Below are positions 9,805-18,834 of a stretch of DNA of 64,000 nt, in pieces. The stretch's first letter is position 1. The number at the start of each line of letters is the position of its first letter. Under the pieces are notes generated by a model. That model was not told the origin of the DNA, made no database searches, and saw only the letters and a program-made list of their open reading frames with translations. A program made the translations under genes and the position numbers. The DNA is from Pseudomonas canadensis (GTDB lineage: Bacteria; Pseudomonadota; Gammaproteobacteria; Pseudomonadales; Pseudomonadaceae). Where the stretch lies: positions 186,001 to 250,000 of the forward strand of contig NZ_AYTD01000011.1 in the NCBI RefSeq assembly GCF_000503215.1. Direction: 5' to 3'.

Positions 9805-9995
9805 GTTCATAACCCTTACCTTAACCTTGAAAAGTCCCATGCCAGAGGCGTGGGCGACAAATGTTACGCCATCGACTTCACCATCTGATCACTTTTATGC
9901 AAAAAGTTGCAGGCGCCATTTATCTATTAGCGATTGCAACCTCGCCTTGGCGACGGCACTCTGTATGCATAACCAGTATTTGATCGCTGTACACC

Positions 9996-11642
9996 ATGGC
10001 CAAAACCCTCGAAGACCCGCTCTATTACCTGCATAACTTCCGCCAGGTCCTGCATTGGCTGGGGCAACGCTATGCCGATCTGCTCGATGCAGACGAACAG
10101 CATTTCATTCAGCAATTTGACAGGTTGCCGCAGGCGTCCCAGGCGCTTTTGGTGCGCATGGTGATGCGCAAGGGTGTGCACTTTCGGGCGAGCAAACTCA
10201 ATTACGTGGAGATCGGCTGCACGCACACCGCTGCTGCGCCATTGCTTGCATTGGGCTGGGTCGACAACAAATCCATGCTGGCCTTTGAAACGCTGTTCGG
10301 CTTGCTGCAAAAAGGCGAGATATTCGGCGCGTTCAAGCCGTGGATCGACCAGCCCAGGGGCAGGAAGTCCGATTGGTTGGAAGGGCTGGCGGCACAATTC
10401 ACCGACAGCCGCAGTTTTGCCGGTTGGTGCCCGGACCTTACCGACACGCTCTTGAGCCTTACCGTGATGGAATTGTGTGATCGCCTGCGCCTGATGTTCT
10501 TCGGCAACCTGCATCAGGATTGGTCGGAATTCGTGCTGGCTGACCTGGGCATCTACACCTACGAAAAAGTCGAGTTCTGCGCAGAGTCCCGTGGCCTGCG
10601 CAGCCGGGATGATGTGCATGGCTTTCTGTTCCTGCACCAGTGCCAGCAGGCCTTTGAAACCGGTGAAGCGCTGGAGGCGGTGCTGGCCCGGGTCGCAACC
10701 CTGAGTACCGACAACCCCTGGCTGGAAAAACGCCGGGCCAAGTTGTTGTTCCAGGTCGGTCAATATTGCGAGCGCATTGCCGAATTGGCGTTGGCGGAAC
10801 AGATTTACCGCAGCTGTGCCTATCCCGGTGCCCGCTCACGATTGATCCGGGTATTGGAACGTCAAGAGGACTACGGCCAAGCCATGGCCCTGGCGAGCGC
10901 CGCCCAACAGGCGCCGGAAAGCGCCGCCGAGCAGCAGCACTTATTGCGTGTCATGCCACGCCTGCGCCGCAAACTGGGTGAACCGGCCTTGCCGAAAGTG
11001 AAGCCACGCCCGGTCGTGCGCCTGGACCTTGCCCTTGCGCTACCCGAGCCGCTGATGTCGGTGGAGTATTGCGTGCAGGCTCACCTCAGCGAGCCCGATG
11101 GGCCGGTGCACTACGTTGAAAACGGGCTGATCAATTCACTGTTCGGGCTGCTGTGCTGGGACGTGATCTTTACACCGCTGCCGGGTTCATTTTTCCACCC
11201 GTTCCAACGCGGTCCCGCAGACCTGCACAGCGAAGACTTCCATCAGCGCCGTGCACCGCTGTTCGCTGCGTGTTTCGAGCAATTACAGGACGAACGCTAC
11301 AAAACCACCATTCGCCAGCGTTACAGCGACAAGTGGGGGATCCAGTCACCTTTCGTGTTCTGGAACCTGCTCAGCGAAGACCTCTTGGAGCAGGCCCTGG
11401 CCTGCCTGCCCGCCGAACACCTGCGCTATTGGTTTGAACGGCTGCTACTGGACATCCGTGCCAACCGCGCCGGTATGCCCGACCTGATCCAGTTCTGGCC
11501 GGCGCAAAAAACCTACCGCATGATCGAGGTCAAGGGCCCCGGAGATCGCCTGCAGGACAACCAACTGCGTTGGCTGGAATTCTGTGGCGAATACCAGATG
11601 CCGGTGACCGTCTGCTATGTGCGCTGGGCAGAATCCGCTTGA
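9996..11642 (+). CDS. FAN1-like structure-specific nuclease (VRR-NUC)
   Basis: 548 residues. The C-terminal ~70 residues form a VRR-NUC domain of the PD-(D/E)XK superfamily: GMPDLIQF (about 493-500), IEVKGPGDRLQDNQ (about 510-523). These supply the metal-binding Asp, Glu and Lys and the conserved Gln. The helical N-terminal two thirds, with TPR-like pairs in the middle, match bacterial FAN1 homologues, which cut 5' flaps and unhook interstrand crosslinks. Its stop codon overlaps the start of the helicase gene (TTGA), so both are made together. A DNA-repair role is well supported by family; the exact substrate is inferred. Confidence 0.88.
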   Translation: MAKTLEDPLYYLHNFRQVLHWLGQRYADLLDADEQHFIQQFDRLPQASQALLVRMVMRKGVHFRASKLNYVEIGCTHTAAAPLLALGWVDNKSMLAFETLFGLLQKGEIFGAFKPWIDQPRGRKSDWLEGLAAQFTDSRSFAGWCPDLTDTLLSLTVMELCDRLRLMFFGNLHQDWSEFVLADLGIYTYEKVEFCAESRGLRSRDDVHGFLFLHQCQQAFETGEALEAVLARVATLSTDNPWLEKRRAKLLFQVGQYCERIAELALAEQIYRSCAYPGARSRLIRVLERQEDYGQAMALASAAQQAPESAAEQQHLLRVMPRLRRKLGEPALPKVKPRPVVRLDLALALPEPLMSVEYCVQAHLSEPDGPVHYVENGLINSLFGLLCWDVIFTPLPGSFFHPFQRGPADLHSEDFHQRRAPLFAACFEQLQDERYKTTIRQRYSDKWGIQSPFVFWNLLSEDLLEQALACLPAEHLRYWFERLLLDIRANRAGMPDLIQFWPAQKTYRMIEVKGPGDRLQDNQLRWLEFCGEYQMPVTVCYVRWAESA

Positions 11643-13894
11643 GCTACAGCGTTGCCGTGCGGGCGCTGTGCGAGTTCACGGCCAAGGTCGGTGACCTCGA
11701 CCTGCGCTTCACACCGTCGCCCAGCGCCCAGGAAGGCATTGCCGGCCACCGCACCGTCGCCTCACGGCGCAGCGCGCACTACCAGAATGAAGTCGCGCTT
11801 GAAGGCGAGTACCAGCAGCTCAAGGTGCGGGGCAGGGCGGACGGCTATGACCCGGACGCCAACCGCCTGGAAGAGGTGAAGACCTATCGCGGCGACCTCG
11901 ACGCCCAGCCCGCCAACCACCGGCAACTGCACTGGGCCCAGGTCAAAGTGTATGGCTGGCTGATGTGCCAGAAGCTCAACCTGTCAGAGATCAACCTGGC
12001 GCTGGTGTACTTCGATATCGTCGGTGAAGGCGAGACGGTGCTCGACCAACGCTTTCAAGCCACCGAACTGGAAACCTTCTTCAACCAGCAATGCGCGCTG
12101 TTTTTGGGCTGGGCCGAGCAGGAAATGGCGCACCGCGAAGCGCGCAACAGCGCCGCGCAAACCCTGGCGTTTCCCCATGCCGGTTTCCGTCCTGGCCAGC
12201 GCTCGCTTGCCGAGTCGGTGTACAAGGCGGTCAGCACCGGCCGTTGTCTGATGGCCCAGGCGCCGACCGGCATCGGCAAAACCATCGGTACGATCTTCCC
12301 TTTGCTCAAGGCCTTGGCGCCCCAGCAACTGGACAAACTGTTCTTTCTCACCGCCAAGACCCCCGGCCGTAAGCTCGCCCTGGATGCTGCCCAAGTGCTG
12401 CATGCCAGCAGCCCTGGCCTGCCTTTGCGTGTGCTGGAGTTGGTGGCGCGGGACAAAGCCTGCGAGCACCTGGAAAAAGCCTGTCACGGCGATTCCTGCC
12501 CGTTGGCCAGGGGCTTCTACGACCGTCTGCCCGCCGCACGCATCGCGGCTTCCAAGGTGCGCCTGCTGGACCAGCGCACTCTGCGCAATGTGGCCCTGGC
12601 CCATGACGTTTGCCCGTATTACCTGAGCCAGGAAATGGCGCGTTGGGCCGACCTGGTGGTCGCCGACTACAATTACTTCTTCGATTTCGGCGCCATGCTG
12701 TTCGGCCTGGCCCAGCTCAACCAGTGGCGCGCGGCGGTGCTGGTGGACGAGGCGCACAACCTGGTCGATCGGGCCCGCTCGATGTACAGCGCCAGCCTTG
12801 ACCAGTACCACCTCAAGACCCTGCGCGATACAGCCCCCGAACCCTTGAAGAAACCCTTGCAGCGCCTCAACCGTGAGTGGAACGCGCTGCACAAGGACCA
12901 ACTTGCGCCGTACCAGGCCTACACCGCTCGCCCCGAGAAACTGTTGCAGGCCTTGAGCCTGTGCGCCAGCACCATGGGCGAGTACTTCAACGATCACCCC
13001 GAGTCTCTCAGCGGCGACCTGCAAAGCTTCTATTTCGAGGTGCTGCAATTCGGCAAGGTCGCCGAATTGTTCAACGAACACTTCATTTTCGATATCAGCA
13101 AGCGGCAGTTCAGCGGCAAACGCAGCAGCTCGACCCTGTGCCTGCGTAACGTGGTGCCTGCCGAGTTCATCCGCCCACGGCTGACGGCCACCCGCAGCAG
13201 CGTGCTGTTTTCCGCGACCCTGAGCCCACGGCATTACTACGCCGACTTGCTGGGTCTGCCCGCTGATACGGCGTGGATCGATGTGGAGTCGCCGTTCAAG
13301 GCTGAGCAATTGCAGGTACGCATCGTCGATGCAATCTCCACGCGCTTCGTGCATCGCGAGGCCTCGCTGGAGCCTATCGTCGAGCTGATCGCCCGCCAGT
13401 ACACCCAGCAGCCTGGCAATTACCTGGCGTTCTTCAGCAGTTTCGATTATCTGCAACAAGTGGCGCAGTTGCTGGCCGAGAAACATCCGGCCATTACGCT
13501 GTGGCAACAGTCACGCGGCATGGCTGAGGCCGAGCGCCAGGCCTTTCTCGACCAATTCACCGAACACAGCCAGGGCATCGGGTTTGCCGTGCTCGGCGGT
13601 GCATTCGGTGAGGGCATCGACTTGCCCGGCACCCGCTTGATCGGTGCATTCATTGCCACCCTTGGCTTGCCCCAGTTGAACCCGATCAATGAACAGATGA
13701 AAGTGCGCATGGGCGCGATCTTCGGTGCGGGCTACGACTACACCTACCTGTACCCTGGTATCCAGAAAGTCGTGCAGGCGGCGGGTCGGGTGATCCGCAG
13801 CCAGCAGGACCAGGGTGTGGTGATGTTGATCGATGACCGATTTGGCGAGGCTCGGGTACGTCAATTGTTGCCGCGCTGGTGGGCGGTGGCTTGA
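11639..13894 (+). CDS. Rad3/DinG-like Fe-S helicase with nuclease-like N-terminus
   Basis: 751 residues from a TTG at 11639 overlapping the stop of the FAN1-like gene; a longer reading from 11570 would overlap by 70 nt and is less likely. The N-terminus carries GRADGYD (~65-71) and EVKTYRG (~79-85), a PD-(D/E)XK pattern. Walker A is APTGIGKT (~208-215). Four Cys (about 275, 282, 287 and 325) sit as in the XPD/DinG iron-sulfur domain, and the DEAH box is VDEAHN (~369-374). C-terminal helicase motifs include VLFSATLSP and QAAGRVIRS. It should be a superfamily 2 5'-3' DNA helicase. The coupling to a FAN1-like nuclease suggests joint work on crosslinks or flap structures. Confidence 0.88.
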   Translation: MSYSVAVRALCEFTAKVGDLDLRFTPSPSAQEGIAGHRTVASRRSAHYQNEVALEGEYQQLKVRGRADGYDPDANRLEEVKTYRGDLDAQPANHRQLHWAQVKVYGWLMCQKLNLSEINLALVYFDIVGEGETVLDQRFQATELETFFNQQCALFLGWAEQEMAHREARNSAAQTLAFPHAGFRPGQRSLAESVYKAVSTGRCLMAQAPTGIGKTIGTIFPLLKALAPQQLDKLFFLTAKTPGRKLALDAAQVLHASSPGLPLRVLELVARDKACEHLEKACHGDSCPLARGFYDRLPAARIAASKVRLLDQRTLRNVALAHDVCPYYLSQEMARWADLVVADYNYFFDFGAMLFGLAQLNQWRAAVLVDEAHNLVDRARSMYSASLDQYHLKTLRDTAPEPLKKPLQRLNREWNALHKDQLAPYQAYTARPEKLLQALSLCASTMGEYFNDHPESLSGDLQSFYFEVLQFGKVAELFNEHFIFDISKRQFSGKRSSSTLCLRNVVPAEFIRPRLTATRSSVLFSATLSPRHYYADLLGLPADTAWIDVESPFKAEQLQVRIVDAISTRFVHREASLEPIVELIARQYTQQPGNYLAFFSSFDYLQQVAQLLAEKHPAITLWQQSRGMAEAERQAFLDQFTEHSQGIGFAVLGGAFGEGIDLPGTRLIGAFIATLGLPQLNPINEQMKVRMGAIFGAGYDYTYLYPGIQKVVQAAGRVIRSQQDQGVVMLIDDRFGEARVRQLLPRWWAVA

Positions 13895-13973
13895 GTCATT
13901 CCTGTCGTCAATGATGCTGGCGGCTTGAGCAGTCATGGTCCACGCTGGGAAAAACCTGCAAAAGGCCATGCCC

Positions 13974-14906
13974 ATGCGCCAGCTCCTCATCAGCGTCAAC
14001 GGTATTGAGTTAAGTGTTTATAGTGCGGGGCCCGAACAGGGTGCGCCGATCTGGCTGCTTCACGGTTTCCCGGAATGCTGGCACTCGTGGCGCGAGCAAA
14101 TTCCCGCGCTTGTGGCGGCGGGTTATCGGGTGTTTGCCCCGCAAATGCGCGGTTACGGGCGCAGCAGTTCACCGGCTGAAATTGCCGACTATGACCTGTT
14201 GACGCTGTGTGGCGATATCCAGCAGGCCATGAACCACTTCGGCCATACGCAGGTGGTGATGGTCGGCCATGACTGGGGCGCCGTGGTGGCTTGGCATCTG
14301 GCCTTGCTTGAGCCTGAGCGTGTCACACGCCTGATCACGATGTCCGTGCCTTTCGCTGGGCGCGCCCGTCGACCGGTGATCGAAATCATGCGCGAGCTGT
14401 ACGCTGACCGCTTCAACTACATCCTGTATTTCCAGGTGCCGGGCGTTGCCGAGCAGGAGTTGGATGCGGATATCGAGCGCACATTGCGCCTGTTCATGCA
14501 GGATCAGGACGTGTTTCTGCAACAGAAGCCGGCGACCGCGACCTTGCTCGAAGGTGTTTCAGCGCCCGGAGCATTGCCGCTGTGGTGCTCCCAGGAGGAC
14601 CTGGACGTTTATGTGGAAACCTTCGCCGAGCACGGTTTTCGTGGCCCACTGAACTGGTATCGCAACTTCGAACGCAACTGGCAACGCACCGAGTCCCTCG
14701 CTGGGCAGAAAGTGCTGCAGCCCACACTGTTCCTGATCGGCGACCGCGACCCGGTCGGGGTCTTCGAAGCCCACACAATCAAACGCATGCCGGATTCAGT
14801 GCCGCAGCTTGAGCAGTATGTGTTGGCGAACTGTGGTCACTGGATCCAGAACGAACAAGCCCAACAGGTCAATGCCCGGATGCTCGGCTTTCTAAGGAAA
14901 AGGTAA
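13974..14906 (+). CDS. Alpha/beta hydrolase, epoxide-hydrolase type
   Basis: 310 residues from the ATG at 13974, which has AAAAGG 8 nt upstream; ATGs at 13935 and 13968 are in frame but worse placed. Oxyanion motif HGFP (30-33), nucleophile elbow GHDWG with Asp100, and a C-terminal GHW with His289. An Asp rather than a Ser nucleophile is the mark of epoxide hydrolases and haloalkane/fluoroacetate dehalogenases, and HGFPE at the oxyanion position favours the epoxide-hydrolase branch. No signal peptide, so cytoplasmic. It converges on the kinase gene and overlaps its end by 38 bp. The physiological substrate cannot be read from the sequence. Confidence 0.82.
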   Translation: MRQLLISVNGIELSVYSAGPEQGAPIWLLHGFPECWHSWREQIPALVAAGYRVFAPQMRGYGRSSSPAEIADYDLLTLCGDIQQAMNHFGHTQVVMVGHDWGAVVAWHLALLEPERVTRLITMSVPFAGRARRPVIEIMRELYADRFNYILYFQVPGVAEQELDADIERTLRLFMQDQDVFLQQKPATATLLEGVSAPGALPLWCSQEDLDVYVETFAEHGFRGPLNWYRNFERNWQRTESLAGQKVLQPTLFLIGDRDPVGVFEAHTIKRMPDSVPQLEQYVLANCGHWIQNEQAQQVNARMLGFLRKR

Positions 14907-16335
14907 AGGTTGCTCCTCGACCCGGTTGATCCACCAGGCGAATGCTGCGCCCATGCAATTGCAGGATGCGGTGCACGATGCGCAGGCCCAGGCCGCCGTC
15001 ACGACGGGCGCCGCCGATGGTAAAGGCGCGCAGGAACAAGCCTTCGCGCAGCTCGGCGTCGATGCCTGGGCCGCTGTCGCTGACCGTGACGGCGACGGCC
15101 TGGGTTTCAGGCGCGAGCGTCACCTCGATTTCGCCGTTCAGCGGTGTATGGCGCAGGGCGTTATCCAGCAGGTTGGTCAGTACGCGTTCAATCAGGCCCA
15201 AGTCCGCCAGCACCGTTGGCACCTGCGGCGGCAACGTCGCGGTGAGGGTGATGCCGCGTGCTTCGGCGGTCAGTTCGAATTTTTGAAAGATGTCCTGCAC
15301 CAAGTCCGGTAATGAAAACCCTTCGATCACCGGCTGGACAAAGCCATGCTCCAAGCGCGCCAGCTCCAGCAATGACTGGGCCAGACCGCCAACCTTGCGG
15401 CTCTGGTCCAGGGCAATGCCGAGGTAACGGCGGCGTTCTTCGGGGCTGAGGCTGGCATCCTTGAGCGACAGGGTTTCCAGATAGCCATGCAGCGAGGCCA
15501 ATGGCGTGCGCAGGTCGTGGGAGATATTGGCGACCATTTCGCGGCGTTCCTGGTCCTGATGGGTGATGGCGCGCCACTGTTCGCCCAGACGGTTTTCCAT
15601 TTGCACGAAGGCGTGATCGAGCACGGCAATTTCATCGCCGCTGGTGAGTTCCGGCACAACGGGTTCAGCCGCTTTGGGTGCACCATTGATGTCGAATTGG
15701 CCGACTTTATTGGTCAACTGGCGCAGCGGTCGGGTGATCCAGGCGAACGCAATCAGCCCGGCCAGCAAGCAGAGCAGGGCGACCAGGCCTATGGACCACA
15801 GCGCGATCTTCAATGCCATGCCGGTGGCATCCTTGGCGTCATACACGTCATGAGCCTCACCGAGCAGCACGACATAGAGGAAGCCGGTCTGCTGGCCGCC
15901 AGCCATGAGAGGTGCGGCGCTGAACACCTTGCGGCCATCGAGGCTGCGCGGGTCATCACCGAGGATCGGCAGCATGAATCCGGCCAGGAAGCGCCGCACG
16001 GGCGCGAGGTCGACTCGATCGCGCAGCAGATGACCACTGGGCGCGGCGTTACCGACCACGCGGCCATCGATGTCGAGCAGGTAAACCTCGACACTCGGGT
16101 TGACCAGCATCAACTGACTGAACAGGTTGCGCACCGCGTCGGGCTTGAGGCCATCGGCGTCCATCAACTGCGTGTCGCGGGCAATGTGCGCCGCCAGGTC
16201 GCGGGACAGGCCTTGCACCACCTCCAGTTCATGCATGCGGTTGGAGCGCACCTGCCACCAGGCCGAGGTGCCGCTGCAAATCAGCAGCAATACGGCGAAC
16301 ACCACCGACAGGCGTTGGGTCAGGGTCAGCTTCAT
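14869..16335 (-). CDS. Membrane sensor histidine kinase
   Basis: 488 residues from the ATG at 16335. Layout: TM1 (~10-28), a periplasmic sensor region of ~135 residues, TM2 (~165-190), HAMP (ITRPLRQLTNKV), H-box (NISHDLRTPLASLHG) with the phosphorylated His, N-box (NLLDNALRHTP), G1 (VSDSGPGID) and G2 (GGLGLRIV). The stimulus is unknown. Its ATG overlaps the last bases of the preceding response-regulator gene (ATGA), so the two form a coupled pair. The 3' end overlaps the convergent hydrolase by 38 bp. Confidence 0.9.
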   Translation of the reverse strand: MKLTLTQRLSVVFAVLLLICSGTSAWWQVRSNRMHELEVVQGLSRDLAAHIARDTQLMDADGLKPDAVRNLFSQLMLVNPSVEVYLLDIDGRVVGNAAPSGHLLRDRVDLAPVRRFLAGFMLPILGDDPRSLDGRKVFSAAPLMAGGQQTGFLYVVLLGEAHDVYDAKDATGMALKIALWSIGLVALLCLLAGLIAFAWITRPLRQLTNKVGQFDINGAPKAAEPVVPELTSGDEIAVLDHAFVQMENRLGEQWRAITHQDQERREMVANISHDLRTPLASLHGYLETLSLKDASLSPEERRRYLGIALDQSRKVGGLAQSLLELARLEHGFVQPVIEGFSLPDLVQDIFQKFELTAEARGITLTATLPPQVPTVLADLGLIERVLTNLLDNALRHTPLNGEIEVTLAPETQAVAVTVSDSGPGIDAELREGLFLRAFTIGGARRDGGLGLRIVHRILQLHGRSIRLVDQPGRGATFTFSLESRASGH

Positions 16336-17042
16336 GGTGGGCTCTCGGCAAACTTGTAGCCACGGCCCCACACCGTAAGGATGCGCGCCGGGTTGGCCGG
16401 GTCGGTTTCGACCTTGGCGCGCAGGCGGTTGATGTGGGTGTTCACCGTGTGTTCATAACCTTCGTGGCTGTAGCCCCACACCGCATTGAGCAGGTCCATG
16501 CGTGAGAACACCTTGCCCGGTTGACGGGCGAAGAAGTACAGAAGGTCGAATTCCCGTGGCGTGAGGTCCAGGCGCTGGCCTTGCAGGGTAGCGTCACGGG
16601 TCAGCGGGTTGATGAACAATTGGCCGAGATCAAGGCTGCCGGCGTCCATCTTCAGGTTGCGCGCCATGGCGTCGACCCGGCGTAACAGCGCCTTTACGCG
16701 AGCAACCAGTTCCGGCATGGAAAAGGGTTTGGCGAGGTAGTCATCTGCGCCCAACTCCAGGCCGAGGATGCGGTGCAATTCGCTGGAGCGCGCGCTGGTG
16801 ATGATGATGGGGGTGTAGCGCGTCATGGCGCGGGCGCGGCGGCAGATCTCTAGGCCGTCGACGCCGGGCAGCATCAAGTCGAGGATCAGCGCATCCCAAC
16901 CGCCTTGCTCCAACAGGCGCAGACCTTCGGTGCCGTCGGCGCTGTGGACGACGTGGAACTGTTCGTCACGCAGGTGCAGGCAGATCAGGTCGGCGATATG
17001 GGCATCGTCCTCGACCACCAGCACACGTTTTGGCTGATCCAT
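16332..17042 (-). CDS. OmpR-family response regulator
   Basis: 236 residues from the ATG at 17042 (MDQPKRVLVV), with GAAGG 10 nt upstream. Receiver domain: acidic pair in VVEDDAH, phospho-acceptor Asp55 in LILDLMLPG, switch Ser in ITSARS, Lys in AKPFS. The winged-helix output domain has the OmpR/PhoB features LTPREFDLLYFFARQPG, VWGYSHEG, VNTHINRLRAKVE and VWGRGYKF. It is the first gene of the pair with the kinase just downstream. Targets are unknown. Confidence 0.93.
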   Translation of the reverse strand: MDQPKRVLVVEDDAHIADLICLHLRDEQFHVVHSADGTEGLRLLEQGGWDALILDLMLPGVDGLEICRRARAMTRYTPIIITSARSSELHRILGLELGADDYLAKPFSMPELVARVKALLRRVDAMARNLKMDAGSLDLGQLFINPLTRDATLQGQRLDLTPREFDLLYFFARQPGKVFSRMDLLNAVWGYSHEGYEHTVNTHINRLRAKVETDPANPARILTVWGRGYKFAESPP

Positions 17043-17184
17043 GTAAGAGAAACCTTCGCTTGTAGTCCGCGCATTGTGCGGGTTTCGCAACAGTGTAGTT
17101 ATCACGAATTGTTTAACTCTGCGTGAGGATTCCGCGACCGGCCAGGGCTCAGGATGAAGTCATTGATTTGGCGAAGCGCATGTT

Positions 17185-17280
17185 GTGGTGAGCGAACTCG
17201 CTCGCGCTGGGCTGCGCAGCGGCCCCTAAAAAAAGCGCGAGCGCTGCGCACTCCAGCGCGGGGCAAGCCCGCTCACCACA
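17185..17280. repeat. REP/BIME element A
   Basis: Head-to-head REP pair beginning GTGGTGAGCG and ending CGCTCACCAC. The outer arm is a variant stem (GCGA/TCGC), and the right arm has the standard GCGGG-CTTGC-CCCGC REP hairpin on the reverse strand, with an inner GGGCTGCGCAGCGGCCCC hairpin between them. It lies in the gap upstream of the response-regulator gene and is one of six related loci in the window. Confidence 0.85.
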
Positions 17281-17323
17281 GGTTCATCGCTAGTCATCAG
17301 GCCAATGTGTTTAGGAGAACTCT

Positions 17324-17461
17324 ATGTACTCACGCCGACAATTACTCCTGTACACCAGTCGCGGTGGCGGTCACCTAGGGCACGTGTTCGATGACGGCCC
17401 GCCACCCACCGGCCTGCGCTACTGCATGAACGGCGCCGCCATGACATTTACGGCGACTTAA
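17324..17461 (+). pseudogene. msrB: msrB remnant with internal deletion
   Basis: A 45-codon frame from an ATG with TTAGGAG 7 nt upstream. It starts [11 protein letters not shown], like the twin-arginine leader of exported Pseudomonas MsrB, then jumps directly to the conserved MsrB C-terminus ([20 protein letters not shown], then CMNGAA) with the resolving/catalytic-region Cys. Most of the enzyme (normally ~130 or more mature residues), including both zinc-binding CXXC pairs, is absent. The start, ribosome site and stop are preserved, so the loss looks like an in-frame internal deletion. It cannot be a working methionine-R-sulfoxide reductase. Next to it are a shortened ccdA/dipZ and an intact msrA, the usual partners. 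Confidence 0.8.
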
Positions 17462-17493
17462 GCCGATGTCTTTCTCCTATAAGGTTCCCTGCC

Positions 17494-18123
17494 ATGTGGC
17501 TGCTGGTTCTCGCGTACCTGGGCGGCGTGCTGACAATCGTCAGCCCGTGCATCCTGCCTGTTCTGCCTTTTGTCTTCGCTCGCACCGGGCAGCCGTTTTT
17601 GCGCAGTGGCTTGCCGCTGTTAGCGGGGATGGCGGTGACATTCGCTCTGGTGGCAACGCTCGCAGCGGTGGGCGGCGGCTGGGTGGTGCAAGTCAATCAA
17701 TACGGTCGCTGGCTCGCGTTGCTGTGCGTTGCGCTGTTCGGCTTAACGCTATTGTTGCCGCAGCTGTCGGAACGTCTGACGCGTCCATTGGTGGCCGCCG
17801 GCAGTCGTTTGTCGCAAGCCGCCGGGGCCGATGCCAGGCCGGGTCCGGGCGCATCGTTGCTGATCGGCGTCGCCACCGGGTTGCTGTGGGCACCGTGCGC
17901 CGGGCGGATCCTGGGGCTAGTGCTTACCGGCGCCGCGTTGCAGGGCGCCAGCATCGGCACTACCTTGCTCTTGCTGGCTTACGCCGCCGGGGCTGCCACC
18001 TCCCTCGGCGCAGGTGAATGGCTGCGCCGGGGCCTGGGCGCGTTGATGCTGGCCGGGGGCGCAATCCTCACCATCGAATTCCTCGACCCCAACGTGTCGG
18101 CGTATGCCTTCACCTTTGGTTAA
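17494..18123 (+). pseudogene. Truncated CcdA/DipZ-type thiol-reductant transporter
   Basis: 209 codons. Residues 1-165 match the CcdA/DsbD transmembrane domain (LAYLGGVLTIVSPCILPVLP, TGLLWAPCAG), which moves reducing power across the inner membrane. Full Pseudomonas DipZ proteins, as I recall them, are ~550-600 residues with a periplasmic thioredoxin domain and a C-terminal carbohydrate-binding-like domain ending in FLDP...YAFTFG. Here the frame passes from AYAAGAATS straight to LGAGEWLRRGLG and then to IEFLDPNVSAYAFTFG, as if two in-frame deletions removed a helix and the whole thioredoxin part. A conserved Pro after PCAG is Arg. It may still make a small membrane protein, but the normal function is probably lost. 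Confidence 0.7.
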
Positions 18124-18138
18124 CCCGGAGTGCCTGCC

Positions 18139-18834
18139 ATGAATGTATTCAAATACCTGCCCGCACTGGCCTTCGCCGCCTTCGTCGGCCAAAGCTCAGC
18201 CTTCTCCTTCGGCGCCTCCGACGATGCCGTTGTCATCGCGCCACCGGCCCTTGACCTGCCTGCAACCTCAGGCAACCTGCAAACCGCCGTGTTCGCCGGC
18301 GGCTGCTTCTGGGGCGTGCAGGGAGTATTCCAGCACGTGCAAGGGGTGAAAAATGCCGTCTCCGGCTACGACGGTGGGGCGGCGAGTACCGCGCAATATG
18401 AAGCCGTCAGTGAAGGCGATACCGGCCACGCCGAGTCCGTGTCCGTCACCTACGACCCGAGTAAAGTCAGCTACGGCAAACTGCTGCAGATCTACTTCTC
18501 GGTCGCCCACGACCCCACCGAACTCAACCGCCAGGGGCCGGACACCGGCACCCAATACCGATCTGCAATCTTCGCGCAGAACGCCGAGCAGCAAAACGTC
18601 GCTCAGGCCTACATCGCTCAACTGGATGAGGCCAACGCTTTCGGCAAACCCATCGTCACGAAAATCGAGATGGGCAAGGTGTTCTACCCGGCGGAGTCCT
18701 ACCATCAGGACTTTCTCACCGAAAACCCGTCTTACCCCTACATCGTGATCAACGACCTGCCGAAAGTGGCGCAACTGAAAAAGCTGTTTCCGGCGCAATA
18801 CAGCGCCGAGCCGGTGCTGGTGAAAAACCAGTAA
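18139..18834 (+). CDS. msrA: Exported peptide-methionine (S)-S-oxide reductase MsrA
   Basis: 231 residues from the ATG at 18139 (GGAG 8 nt upstream). An N-terminal signal peptide (~24 residues) marks the periplasmic form. The catalytic Cys56 is in GGCFWGV; other family motifs are SGYDGG, HAESVSVTYDP, HDPTELNRQGPDTGTQYRS and YPAESYHQDF. It repairs methionine-S-sulfoxide in envelope proteins using thioredoxin-type reductant. The gene appears intact although its upstream partners, msrB and the ccdA/dipZ gene, are degraded, so its electron supply is unclear. It abuts the convergent NTF2-type gene with no gap. Confidence 0.93.
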   Translation: MNVFKYLPALAFAAFVGQSSAFSFGASDDAVVIAPPALDLPATSGNLQTAVFAGGCFWGVQGVFQHVQGVKNAVSGYDGGAASTAQYEAVSEGDTGHAESVSVTYDPSKVSYGKLLQIYFSVAHDPTELNRQGPDTGTQYRSAIFAQNAEQQNVAQAYIAQLDEANAFGKPIVTKIEMGKVFYPAESYHQDFLTENPSYPYIVINDLPKVAQLKKLFPAQYSAEPVLVKNQ

